A DNA stretch of 17,672 nt from Methanomassiliicoccaceae archaeon UBA537. Its GTDB lineage: Archaea > Thermoplasmatota > Thermoplasmata > Methanomassiliicoccales > Methanomethylophilaceae. Position 1 is the first letter of the stretch; every line of letters starts with the position of its first letter. The position numbers and the translations under genes were made by a program. A model generated the notes under the pieces. The model had not been told where the DNA came from. It saw nothing but the letters and a program-made list of their open reading frames with translations, and ran no database searches. Below are positions 1 through 7,271 of the stretch, in pieces. The stretch covers positions 1-17,672 of the forward strand of contig DATC01000045.1 of assembly GCA_002504495.1 (NCBI GenBank), in the 5' to 3' direction.

Positions 1-1
1 G

Positions 2-2164
2 CATGAATACACTGTATCCTTCGAGACCAATTCTGCGAATAAGATTCCCGATCAAAAGATTCCCTATGGGGGTTATGTAAAGCCTCCGACCGTACTGAAC
101 GGCGTTATGGAGTTCCGCGGATGGTATACAGATGAAAATCTGTGGAATCAGTATGACTTTGATCAGGAGGTCACGACGGATCTGAAGCTCTATGCAGCCT
201 GGTCATATCCCATCTGCAGCCTTGATATTTCGATGTGTGAAGGGGCATATTATATCATTATCGGCAATCAATATTGCGGAGACGGGTTCAAGCAGATGGA
301 GTACGGCCAATACAAATTCGTCGTAGTACCCAGGCAGGGGTACAGCGATGATCCTGTTGTCAGGTTGAATGGAAGCATTGTCACCGGCGATACACTAGTT
401 CTGAACAAGGATTTCATGACCTTGACCATTGAGGGCTTGTACAAGAAGACCAACACGGTCCATTTCGTGAACAACGTCTCCAGAGGAACATGCACGGCAG
501 ATTCGATCAAATGCATTTCTGGGGAATCATTCGATCTGCCTTCGGTTACGCCGTCCGAAGGATATCGTTTCATCGGGTGGACGGACGGAATGATGCTATA
601 CAGCGGTTCATGCACCGTATACGACGATACGTCATTGTTCGCGGCATATGTACGTGATCCGCAGAAGATGGAGTTCTTCCTTTCCGAATACACCGTCTCC
701 TTGAGTGTTCCCGATGGTACAACCATCTCCTCATCCGCCTTCTTCAAGGCCGATAAGGGAGACACCATATCGCTTCCCTATGTCGCTCCGCCCCATGGAT
801 ATGTATTCAATGGCTGGACCTTGAATGGTAACAGTATCGGTTCATCATACACCGTTTTGGATGATGTCACCTTAGTTGCATCCATATCCAAAGTGAGCAC
901 AACCGTTCCCGATACCCCGAAGCCCGATGTCCCCAAACCGGACACTCCGACGCCGGATAATCCGAAGCCCGAGGAGAAGGTGAACGAGGATGGAAGCATT
1001 ACCGTGATCGACAAGAAGGATGACGGTTCCTCCATTGAGACGACAACTAAGGAAAACGACGACGGTTCCACTACAGTCAAGATCGAGGAGAAGGATAAGA
1101 ACGGCAACACCACCGACACAACCACCAAGGTGACGAACTCAGACGGGTCCTCGACAGAGGTCAAGGAGTCCAAGACCGAGAACGGATCCTCTATCAAAGA
1201 GGAGATCTTCGATAAGGACGGCGTCTCAATTGGATCCACTACGAAGGTGACTGAGACCGTTACCACCGATTCCGGAATCACCCTCGAGACTGAGAAGGTC
1301 ACCACTGCGGACGGTACTGGTGAGAAGATCGCCGAGACTATTACCGTCAAGGCCGAATCTGACGATGGGATGCTGAAGTCTGAAGCTACAAGGATGGAGA
1401 AGGATGGAAATGTCGAATCCGTCGTTAAGACCATTATAGAATCGGATGTTGTGGACGGCAAGGTTGAGTTGGATTCAACAGCCGTATCCGATGCATTGAA
1501 GCAGATGGACGAGGCCGCCGGAGCGATCGGTGATGCCGACAGCAAGGTCATCGAAATCGGTACTAAGACATCATACAGAGCTACGCATGTCTCCATACCT
1601 GCAGAATCCATGAAAGAGATCTCCGATGCAGGAGTGGATGTGAAGATTACTGGAGATGTCGGCACTATTGCCATCGGGACCGACGTATCGAAGAATCTGG
1701 CTGAGAAGAGTTCCTCGGAGGAGGATGCGAAGTCCGTTTCTGTATCAATCAGCAATGCAGATAGGCTTTCCATGACCGACAAGCAGCGTCGTGCTGTTGA
1801 AGGTGCCAAGGTAGTCAAGCTTCAGGCTTCTGTCGGAGATGAAAGCATACATGAGCTCGGAGGGGATGTGACAATCTCTATTCCGTATGTGTTGTCGCCT
1901 GGGGAGAATCCGGATCTCATCCGTGTCTATTACGTGGATGATGACGGAGGACTCCATATGAAGCTGAGCAAGTATGACCCTCTCACTCATACGGTTTCAT
2001 TCGTCACCGACCATTTCTCATACTACATGATAGCGCAGGAGGTCAAGGTCGAACAGACTGAGGAGGAAGGGGAGGAAAGCAGTTTCCCGATTGCCGTGAT
2101 TGTTGTTTCGATTGCCGTGATTGTTGTTCTTGCAGCAGCGATGGTCTATAGAAGGATTCACTGA
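2..2164 (+). CDS. InlB-repeat cell-surface protein, 5'-truncated by window edge
   Basis: The frame is open from base 2, so the gene begins upstream; the first ATG (107) is internal to a Listeria-Bacteroides (InlB B / Flg_new) repeat whose YTVSF...GWYTDE...YDF...LYAAW pattern starts at once. Two diverged repeats follow (GYRFIGWT near 557-585; GYVFNGWT near 794-820). A Pro-Lys-Asp linker (about 905-977) leads into a Thr/Ser/Asp-rich stretch with recurrent DGS units (about 985-1290). A beta-rich domain then ends in an ITV-type strand pattern and a DHFSYY motif (about 1840-2040), which is common just before the anchor of surface proteins. The last about 25 residues are one hydrophobic helix (about 2084-2145) followed by YRRIH, so the protein is probably outside the cell and held by a C-terminal anchor. 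Ligand unknown; adhesion is a guess from the repeat family. Base composition is more AT-rich than the rest of the window. Stop is TGA. Confidence 0.85.
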   Translation, partial: HEYTVSFETNSANKIPDQKIPYGGYVKPPTVLNGVMEFRGWYTDENLWNQYDFDQEVTTDLKLYAAWSYPICSLDISMCEGAYYIIIGNQYCGDGFKQMEYGQYKFVVVPRQGYSDDPVVRLNGSIVTGDTLVLNKDFMTLTIEGLYKKTNTVHFVNNVSRGTCTADSIKCISGESFDLPSVTPSEGYRFIGWTDGMMLYSGSCTVYDDTSLFAAYVRDPQKMEFFLSEYTVSLSVPDGTTISSSAFFKADKGDTISLPYVAPPHGYVFNGWTLNGNSIGSSYTVLDDVTLVASISKVSTTVPDTPKPDVPKPDTPTPDNPKPEEKVNEDGSITVIDKKDDGSSIETTTKENDDGSTTVKIEEKDKNGNTTDTTTKVTNSDGSSTEVKESKTENGSSIKEEIFDKDGVSIGSTTKVTETVTTDSGITLETEKVTTADGTGEKIAETITVKAESDDGMLKSEATRMEKDGNVESVVKTIIESDVVDGKVELDSTAVSDALKQMDEAAGAIGDADSKVIEIGTKTSYRATHVSIPAESMKEISDAGVDVKITGDVGTIAIGTDVSKNLAEKSSSEEDAKSVSVSISNADRLSMTDKQRRAVEGAKVVKLQASVGDESIHELGGDVTISIPYVLSPGENPDLIRVYYVDDDGGLHMKLSKYDPLTHTVSFVTDHFSYYMIAQEVKVEQTEEEGEESSFPIAVIVVSIAVIVVLAAAMVYRRIH
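2088..2128 (+). repeat. 21-bp tandem duplication inside the membrane-anchor codons
   Basis: The 20-mer CGATTGCCGTGATTGTTGTT occurs at 2088-2107 and again at 2109-2128, a period of 21 bp. It duplicates seven residues (IAVIVV plus S or L) in the transmembrane helix of the surface protein. The near identity at the DNA level, including synonymous positions, points to a recent slippage or duplication event that lengthened the anchor. Confidence 0.85.
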
Positions 2165-2219
2165 TCGGAGAACGAGTCGGAACCTTTTGCGACTTATATG
2201 GTCGTGTAAACAAATTATA

Positions 2220-2247
2220 GGGACTGCTGTCGGGGGATGGCAGTCCC
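2220..2247 (+). terminator. Hairpin downstream of the surface protein, possible terminator
   Basis: GGGACTGC (2220-2227) pairs perfectly with GCAGTCCC (2240-2247) across a 12-base loop, 56 bases past the stop codon. No clean T-run follows, so termination is uncertain. Just upstream lies an AT-rich AAATTATAG, so the hairpin could instead lie at the 5' end of a short transcript. Confidence 0.35.
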
Positions 2248-2380
2248 GACTATCTGCATTTCGCGCATCAAGCTTTATTCCGGCCTTGGTCGAAATACGG
2301 ATTTGCGTGTTCATGTGGGAAAAAGCCATTTTTGTTGGGATAGGAATGTACCTGGGTTATGACATTTAGCGGTGCAGTAG

Positions 2381-2388
2381 GTTTAAGA
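2381..2388 (+). promoter_or_regulatory. Weak TATA-like element for rlmE
   Basis: GTTTAAGA is centred about 27 bases before ATG 2412. That is the spacing expected for an archaeal TATA box serving a leaderless or very short-leader transcript. The match to the TATA consensus is only fair. Confidence 0.3.
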
Positions 2389-2411
2389 CGATGCGATTCT
2401 AACGGGGTTGT

Positions 2412-3098
2412 ATGGCCGATCTGCACGACCGTTGGGTCGCCGAGAGAAGGAACGAGCACTACTACAAGCTCGCCAAGAAGCTGAACTATCGTTCGAGGGC
2501 ATCCTTCAAACTCATCCAGATCGACAACAGGTTCTCGATATTCAAGCCCGGAGACGCCGTGGTGGACCTGGGTGCCTGTCCCGGCGGCTGGCTTCAGGTC
2601 GCGCAGGAGCGCACGTGGCCCGAAGGCAGGGTCATAGGTGTCGATCTGAGATACATCAAGCCCATCGACGGTGTACAGACCATAATCGGCGACATCACCG
2701 ACGATGCGACGATGATAGAGCTCATGGATCGTTTCGGCGGAAAGGCCGACGTGGTCCTTTCCGATATGGCCCCGAACATCGCCGGACACTACTCGATGGA
2801 CCACGCCCGTTCCATAAACCTGTGCATGTACGCTGTGGACGTCTGCGACAGGATCCTCAAGAAGGAGGGGAAGTGCGTCATGAAGGTTTTCATGGGTGAC
2901 ATGTTCGATTCCCTCCTCGACGAGCTGAACAAGCGCTTCCAGTCCGTGAAGGTTCACTCTCCTGATGCATCGAGGGACACGTCGTCCGAGGTCTACGTTA
3001 TCAGCCAGGGATTCTATGCGAACTCCACCGTCCGTATGAAGAAGCCCGAGGTTCCGGAGAAGGAGCCCGTCTTCAAGGCCAAGGCCGGGAATTTCTGA
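2412..3098 (+). CDS. rlmE: 23S rRNA (uridine-2'-O)-methyltransferase, RlmE/FtsJ family
   Basis: A 228-residue SAM-dependent methyltransferase that 2'-O-methylates a uridine in the A-loop of 23S rRNA in bacteria; archaeal members are assigned the same role. The SAM-binding motif I is DLGACPGGW (residues 52-60). The catalytic K-D-K-E tetrad of the family is intact: K33 (SRASFKL), D118 (SDMAP), K158 (VMKVFMG) and E193 (SSEVYV). Length matches the family (about 200-230). ATG 2412 has no strong Shine-Dalgarno sequence; a weak TATA-like GTTTAAGA at 2381-2388 would place transcription within a few bases of it, so translation may be nearly leaderless. The last 27 codons lie antisense to the tail of the convergent helicase gene. 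Function is confident; the exact rRNA position is inferred from the family. Confidence 0.93.
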   Translation: MADLHDRWVAERRNEHYYKLAKKLNYRSRASFKLIQIDNRFSIFKPGDAVVDLGACPGGWLQVAQERTWPEGRVIGVDLRYIKPIDGVQTIIGDITDDATMIELMDRFGGKADVVLSDMAPNIAGHYSMDHARSINLCMYAVDVCDRILKKEGKCVMKVFMGDMFDSLLDELNKRFQSVKVHSPDASRDTSSEVYVISQGFYANSTVRMKKPEVPEKEPVFKAKAGNF

Positions 3099-5851
3099 TA
3101 TCCTCGGTCCCAGAACCTCTTGTTCTTGGCGTAGAGTATCTCCGCGTTCATTATCCCGCGGAGGAAGTCGTCCTCGTCCACGTACACCTTCGACAGTATG
3201 CGGGATGCGGTATCTGGGCCTATGCCTCTTCCCGCGAGGCATATCACTCCGCGCTTCCCGAACTCGTTGACGATGTTCGCATTGCGGGAAAGGCGCAGGC
3301 GGTCCTTCTTCTCCTGGCTGGTGAGCTCGTTCAGTTTCACCAGGGATATGCTGTCCCTCTCGTAGTCCTTGAGGACGGCGATCATGTTCCCTCCGCAGAT
3401 ATCGCAAACGAACCTCTTGGGGGCATCGCCTGCACGGAACCTGTGCTGGGAGCCGCAGTTCAGGCACGAGGCGAAGAGGACCTCGTTCTCCAGCCTCTTC
3501 TTCAGGGCCATGAGTATTGAATGGTCGGCCCTGACCGGCTGCATCAGCTCCTTGGAGCGGGTGATTCCTTCCAATCCTATCGGGGACAGTCCTCCGGGGA
3601 CGACCTCTATCTCTCCGGACGCGATCATCGACACGACCTTCTCCGCGTCCTCTATGTCGAGGTCCTCCCACAGCACCTTGTTCACGGCCTCTCTGTAGGC
3701 GGGCGTGTCTTTGTGGATCTTGAACAGACGGTCGAAGTTGACGAACCTGTGGTCGGCGTCACGGTCCACGATCCCGAACTTCTTGGCGACGAACATGAAC
3801 CTCCACCTGAGGAAAGTGGAGTTCAGTATGGTCATCCTGGACAGCGCCTCCACGGTGCCCGGCTTGACGGACTGCACGGTCTGGAGCACCACGGACGGAT
3901 CCACTCTGCGGGGAAGCTCCAGAATCATCCTGTACGGGTCGGCTTCCAGGCCTACGCTCTCCCCCAGCCTCGCGCTCAGAAGCGCGGCGTATATCTTCCC
4001 GAGGGTCTCGTTGACCTTGGTGCCGAAGCAGCCGTTCACTATGGCGATGCGGTCTCCCGTTTCGACGGTCACCGTCCGGTCGTCGGGCATCCTGAAGCGC
4101 TCGTTCTGGGAGTCTAGGTACTCTCCGACGATTTCGAATGCCCTCTCGTCACCGGGATAGTCCTTGAAGTTCCTGAGGCGTCTGAGCCTTCCTACCTCCA
4201 TCGCGACCTCGAAGGGCACGGGGATGTCGGAGCCGACCCAGTTGGGAACGGATCCCACCGCCTTGGCCTCCTCGACTAGGATCTCGTCCTCGCGCATCTC
4301 GACTATGCGCCACGTCCTGCCCTTGGCTATGAACATGGCGAACTCCTCCGCGAACGAGGCGACGAAGCTCTCGTCCAAGGTGCCTATGATGGCGCGGGTT
4401 CCGATATCGCGTATCCTGAACGTGCGCTCGTCGGGGATCATCGATATGTTGCTGTAGAAGTACTCCATGCCCCTGTGGCTCTTCTTCAGGGATCCGTCCT
4501 CCTCGACGAACAGGAGCTTGATCGATTCCAGCTGCCTCAGGACCTCGTCCATCTCGCTCTTCGCGAGATCGCGGAACGGCCAGGCCGCCGATATCGTCGC
4601 GAAGGCGTCATCCCGGTTCATGGGTCCCGACATGGTCATGGCGATCAGCTGATTCGCCACCACGGAGAGGGGGCACGGTCTCCCTTCGAGGTCCTCTATC
4701 TCCCTGTCCGTGCATCTGCGGGCTATGACCATGGCCTCTGCCAGCTCGTCAGGCGCAGTGGCCAGCACCCTCGCCCTGATCTTCTCGCCGACGCGGTGGC
4801 CGGCCCTCCCCGCTCTCTGTATCATGCGGGACACCTCCCTCGGGGAGTTGTACTGTATCACCATGTCGGTGGATCCGACGTCTATACCGAGCTCCAGGGA
4901 GGATGTGCACACCAGGGCCTTCAGCTCCCCGGACTTGAAGCGGTCCTCCATCTCCGTCCTCGTCTCCTTGGACAGGGATCCGTGATGCACCTCGATGGGG
5001 AACGTCTCGTCCCACAGGCGGTATCTCGCGGCGAGCCATTCCGCCGTCTCCCTGGTGTTGACGAAGAACAGGGTGGATCTGCCGCCTTCTATGATTTCCC
5101 TCGCGTGCTTCATGACTCCGAGTATATCGGGGTCCCCCTGCAGCCTGTCCTGCGTGGCGGGGTCGTCCAGAGGAGGGGGGCATTCGACACGGACGTCGTA
5201 CTCGCGGAACGTGTCGTGCTTGCGTATCTCCACCTTCCTGCGCGTTCCGGCCAGGAAACTGGCGACGGTCTCCGGGCAGCCGACGGTGGCGGACAGACCT
5301 ATTCTCTGGAATTCGCCGGCTATACGTGCGAGGCGCTCCAGCGCGATGCTCATCTGTGCGCCCCTCTCGCTATCCGCCAGCTCATGGATCTCGTCGACGA
5401 CCACCCATTCCACAGACTCCAGATGCTTTCTGAGCACCTTCCCGGTGAAGAGGACCTGGAGGGTCTCCGGCGTGGTTATCAGCACTTCAGGAGGATTGCG
5501 CGACTGAGCCGATCTCTCCGCCTGGGATGTATCGCCGTGCCTGACTCCGACCTTCACCTCGAGCGCCTTTCCATAATCCTCCATCCTGCGGAGCATATCG
5601 CGGTTCAGTGCGCGCAGAGGGGTTATGTAGATGCATCTGAAGCCGGACCTCGATCCTTTGGTGGAGTGGATCCGGTCCAGGATGGGGATCATCGCGGCCT
5701 CGGTCTTCCCTATCCCGGTGGGGGCGACGAGGAGGACGTTCCTGCCGGCCTGTATCAGAGGGATGACGTCCGCCTGGGGAGGCGTGGGCTCGACTATGCC
5801 TCTCGATGCGAGAGCATCCGCGAGCTCCGGGCATATGTTCTGGAACGGCAT
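3014..5851 (-). CDS. Lhr-type superfamily 2 DEAD/DEAH helicase
   Basis: A 945-residue ATP-dependent helicase of the large-helicase-related (COG1201/Lhr-core) family, implicated in DNA repair or RNA metabolism in archaea. Motifs occur in order: I APTGIGKTE (43-51), Ia TPLRALNRD (77-85), II DEIH (153-156), III SAT (187-189), IV-like LFFVNTRETAEW (261-272), V SSLELGIDVG (317-326) and VI QRAGRAGHR (345-353). A DEAD-associated region follows, then a four-Cys zinc ribbon (C796, C799, C816, C819), and a family-like end at about residue 915 (KRFWD). The last about 30 residues are antisense to rlmE and end at TAG. The frame is open far upstream of 5851, but that part is antisense to the hdrD-like gene. 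ATG 5851 begins the recognisable N-terminus. No Shine-Dalgarno is seen; the gene follows hdrD-like gene 1 after 47 bases. Confidence 0.9.
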   Translation of the reverse strand: MPFQNICPELADALASRGIVEPTPPQADVIPLIQAGRNVLLVAPTGIGKTEAAMIPILDRIHSTKGSRSGFRCIYITPLRALNRDMLRRMEDYGKALEVKVGVRHGDTSQAERSAQSRNPPEVLITTPETLQVLFTGKVLRKHLESVEWVVVDEIHELADSERGAQMSIALERLARIAGEFQRIGLSATVGCPETVASFLAGTRRKVEIRKHDTFREYDVRVECPPPLDDPATQDRLQGDPDILGVMKHAREIIEGGRSTLFFVNTRETAEWLAARYRLWDETFPIEVHHGSLSKETRTEMEDRFKSGELKALVCTSSLELGIDVGSTDMVIQYNSPREVSRMIQRAGRAGHRVGEKIRARVLATAPDELAEAMVIARRCTDREIEDLEGRPCPLSVVANQLIAMTMSGPMNRDDAFATISAAWPFRDLAKSEMDEVLRQLESIKLLFVEEDGSLKKSHRGMEYFYSNISMIPDERTFRIRDIGTRAIIGTLDESFVASFAEEFAMFIAKGRTWRIVEMREDEILVEEAKAVGSVPNWVGSDIPVPFEVAMEVGRLRRLRNFKDYPGDERAFEIVGEYLDSQNERFRMPDDRTVTVETGDRIAIVNGCFGTKVNETLGKIYAALLSARLGESVGLEADPYRMILELPRRVDPSVVLQTVQSVKPGTVEALSRMTILNSTFLRWRFMFVAKKFGIVDRDADHRFVNFDRLFKIHKDTPAYREAVNKVLWEDLDIEDAEKVVSMIASGEIEVVPGGLSPIGLEGITRSKELMQPVRADHSILMALKKRLENEVLFASCLNCGSQHRFRAGDAPKRFVCDICGGNMIAVLKDYERDSISLVKLNELTSQEKKDRLRLSRNANIVNEFGKRGVICLAGRGIGPDTASRILSKVYVDEDDFLRGIMNAEILYAKNKRFWDRGYQKFPALALKTGSFSGTSGFFIRTVEFA

Positions 5852-5869
5852 CTTATAAGAAGGAAGGGT

Positions 5870-5888
5870 GCCGGGGCGGAGCCCCGGC
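5870..5888 (-). terminator. Perfect GC hairpin between hdrD-like gene 1 and the helicase gene
   Basis: GCCGGGGC (5870-5877), a three-base loop and GCCCCGGC (5881-5888) form a perfect 8-bp stem. On the minus strand it is followed by a pyrimidine-rich stretch with several Ts before the helicase ATG. It may terminate most hdrD transcripts and let the helicase be read only at low level, or it may be a processing or attenuation structure. Confidence 0.5.
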
Positions 5889-5898
5889 TTCGAAGGTT

Positions 5899-7146
5899 TC
5901 AGGCCGCCTGCTTTGCGGGCTTGGCAGGAGCTTCCTCGACCTTGGGGGCTGTGACCTCCAGAAGGATCTGGGAGAGCTCCATGACCTTGATGCTGGATCC
6001 GCACTTCTTGGCGCCCTGGGTGAGGTTGAGGACGCAGAACGGGCAGCAGGTCACCAGGATCTCGGCTCCGGTGGCCTCTGCGTCGTGGATCCTGTCCACG
6101 GCGATGGCGGTGGCGAAGTCGTTGAACTGGGACTTGTATCCTCCTCCGGCGCCGCAGCACCTGGAGTTCTCCCTGGCCCTGTCCATTTCGACGAACTCGA
6201 CGCCCTTGATCTTCTTGAGGACGTTTCTGGGTGCGTCGTAGACGCCCATGTGCCTTCCGAGGTGGCAGGGGTCGTGGTAGGTGACCTTGTGGTTGAACGG
6301 GTTGTTCAGCGGGAGCTTCTTGTCGTTGATGAGCTGCTCCACGTACTGGGAGAAGTGGTAGACGTTCTGTCCGACCTTGGCGTAGAACCTGCCGAAGTCG
6401 GAGCTGACGGTCTTGTAGCATCCGGAGCAGGTCATGACCATGTCCTTGGCTCCCATGCCGTCCGCCTTCTCGACGACGGTCTCGGCGCAGCCGAGGGACT
6501 CGTTGAGGGTTCCGGTCCTTATGAGCGGGGAGGAGCAGCACCATTCCTTGTCTCCGAGGCAGTTCATCTTGACTCCGGCCCTGGAGAGAACGACGACTCC
6601 GGCCTTCGCGATGTGCTGCATCCTGTAGGATCCGGTGCATCCGGCGAAGAAGATCACGTCGGGCACCTTGGCGCGCTCGACCTCCTCGGGCCACCAGGCG
6701 TCCCTCTTGGAAGGGGGCTCGCCGTAGGGGTTGTGGAACTTGTTGATGTTCCTGGCCATTCCCTTGTGCGCGGAGAGGGGTCCTGCGCCGTTCTGGACGA
6801 TCCAGGCCCTCATGTCCTCCCAGAAGTCGACGAGGTGAATCTTGGCGTGGCAGACGACCTCGCAGTTGCCGCATCCGGTGCACTTGTACATGGCCTCCAC
6901 GAATTCGGGGTTGAGGCTCGCCTCCCTTCCGAGGAGGTTGTCCAGGGCGCCGGTGCCGGTCTTGTCCAGCTGGTTGATGTAGTAGATCTTCCCCCTGGGG
7001 GTGACGGACTCCCAGGGCGTCATGTTGTGGGCGACGCACACGTCGACGCAGTATCCGCACTGGAGGCAGGCGGTGAGGGCCTGCTGCACGCGAGGCAGTT
7101 TGATGAAGCTGCTCTTGGGCTTGTCTTTGCTAGGTATCAGTTCCAT
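5899..7146 (-). CDS. HdrD-like heterodisulfide reductase/Fe-S oxidoreductase (copy 1)
   Basis: A 415-residue cytoplasmic Fe-S protein of the HdrD/GlcF type. In HdrD the C-terminal half reduces the CoM-S-S-CoB heterodisulfide, the last step of methanogenesis. Two ferredoxin-like 4Fe-4S motifs lie at C27/30/33/37 and C89/92/95/99. Two CCG regions follow: C170...C203-C204...C240/C243 and C294...C330-C331...C368/C371, all fitting the CX31-39CCX35-36CXXC signature of noncubane-cluster sites. The first region reads Cys-Cys-Ser instead of Cys-Cys-Gly. The C-terminal tail is Ala/Pro/Lys-rich. No HdrE-like membrane partner is adjacent. Start: ATG 7146 has GGAG eight bases upstream (7155-7158 on the plus strand) and a TATA-like TTAAATAG at 7206-7213. 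A catalytic HdrD is plausible, but a 2-hydroxyacid dehydrogenase Fe-S subunit cannot be excluded. Confidence 0.9.
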   Translation of the reverse strand: MELIPSKDKPKSSFIKLPRVQQALTACLQCGYCVDVCVAHNMTPWESVTPRGKIYYINQLDKTGTGALDNLLGREASLNPEFVEAMYKCTGCGNCEVVCHAKIHLVDFWEDMRAWIVQNGAGPLSAHKGMARNINKFHNPYGEPPSKRDAWWPEEVERAKVPDVIFFAGCTGSYRMQHIAKAGVVVLSRAGVKMNCLGDKEWCCSSPLIRTGTLNESLGCAETVVEKADGMGAKDMVMTCSGCYKTVSSDFGRFYAKVGQNVYHFSQYVEQLINDKKLPLNNPFNHKVTYHDPCHLGRHMGVYDAPRNVLKKIKGVEFVEMDRARENSRCCGAGGGYKSQFNDFATAIAVDRIHDAEATGAEILVTCCPFCVLNLTQGAKKCGSSIKVMELSQILLEVTAPKVEEAPAKPAKQAA

Positions 7147-7161
7147 GAGATCGACTCCGCG

Positions 7162-7180
7162 GGGGCGTCCGATGCGCCCC
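7162..7180 (-). promoter_or_regulatory. Inverted repeat in the 5' leader of hdrD-like gene 1
   Basis: GGGGCG (7162-7167) and CGCCCC (7175-7180) are inverted around seven bases. If transcription starts about 25 bases from the TATA-like element (near 7185), this hairpin is the very 5' end of the mRNA. It could stabilise the message or be a regulator site; it may also be chance in GC-rich DNA. Confidence 0.3.
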
Positions 7181-7205
7181 GCAACGTGATTCCCACACCT
7201 AGACC

Positions 7206-7213
7206 CTATTTAA
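7206..7213 (-). promoter_or_regulatory. TATA-like element for hdrD-like gene 1
   Basis: Read on the minus strand this is TTAAATAG, lying in an otherwise GC-rich gap. It predicts a start near 7185 and a leader of about 38 bases that contains a usable Shine-Dalgarno GGAG. Confidence 0.4.
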
Positions 7214-7245
7214 CCGTTGACCGTCAGGCGGCTCCTTTCCGCTCC

Positions 7246-7253
7246 TTTTTAGA
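7246..7253 (+). promoter_or_regulatory. TATA-like element for the GHKL/RecG-like gene
   Basis: TTTTTAGA is centred about 22 bases before ATG 7272, so transcription would begin at or next to the start codon. The match is modest, and the spacing is at the short end of the archaeal range. Confidence 0.3.
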
Positions 7254-7271
7254 AGCGATAAATGAGACGGA

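Larger units (their letters stand above)
2165..2411. other. Intergenic region between surface protein and rlmE
   Basis: About 247 bases with no convincing gene. It holds a GC hairpin (2220-2247), a TATA-like stretch near 2191-2219 and a weak TATA-like GTTTAAGA (2381-2388) about 28 bases before the rlmE start. A short open frame (2121-2369) overlaps the end of the surface protein and has no coding character. A small untranslated RNA cannot be excluded, but nothing specific supports one. Confidence 0.5.

Noticed and set aside
985..1290. Repeated DGS coding units as a possible CRISPR-like or DNA repeat array
   Set aside because: Repeat units differ in length and bases and match only at the protein level; they are low-complexity surface-protein sequence.
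3014..3016. TAG at the helicase end as a possible pyrrolysine codon
   Set aside because: Methanomassiliicoccales do use pyrrolysine, but reading through gives another TAG within eight codons and soon a TGA, all antisense to rlmE. The conserved domain already ended, so a plain stop is simpler. The TAG ending PHI (13073-13075) lies beyond the family end too.
2268..3671. A 467-codon minus-strand frame
   Set aside because: Covers rlmE antisense and the helicase out of frame; no domain seen.
5852..7060. A 403-codon N-terminal extension of the helicase frame
   Set aside because: It is antisense-phase shadow of the hdrD-like gene on the same strand in another frame, Arg/Gln/Pro-rich and without domain likeness. 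The helicase fold begins at ATG 5851.
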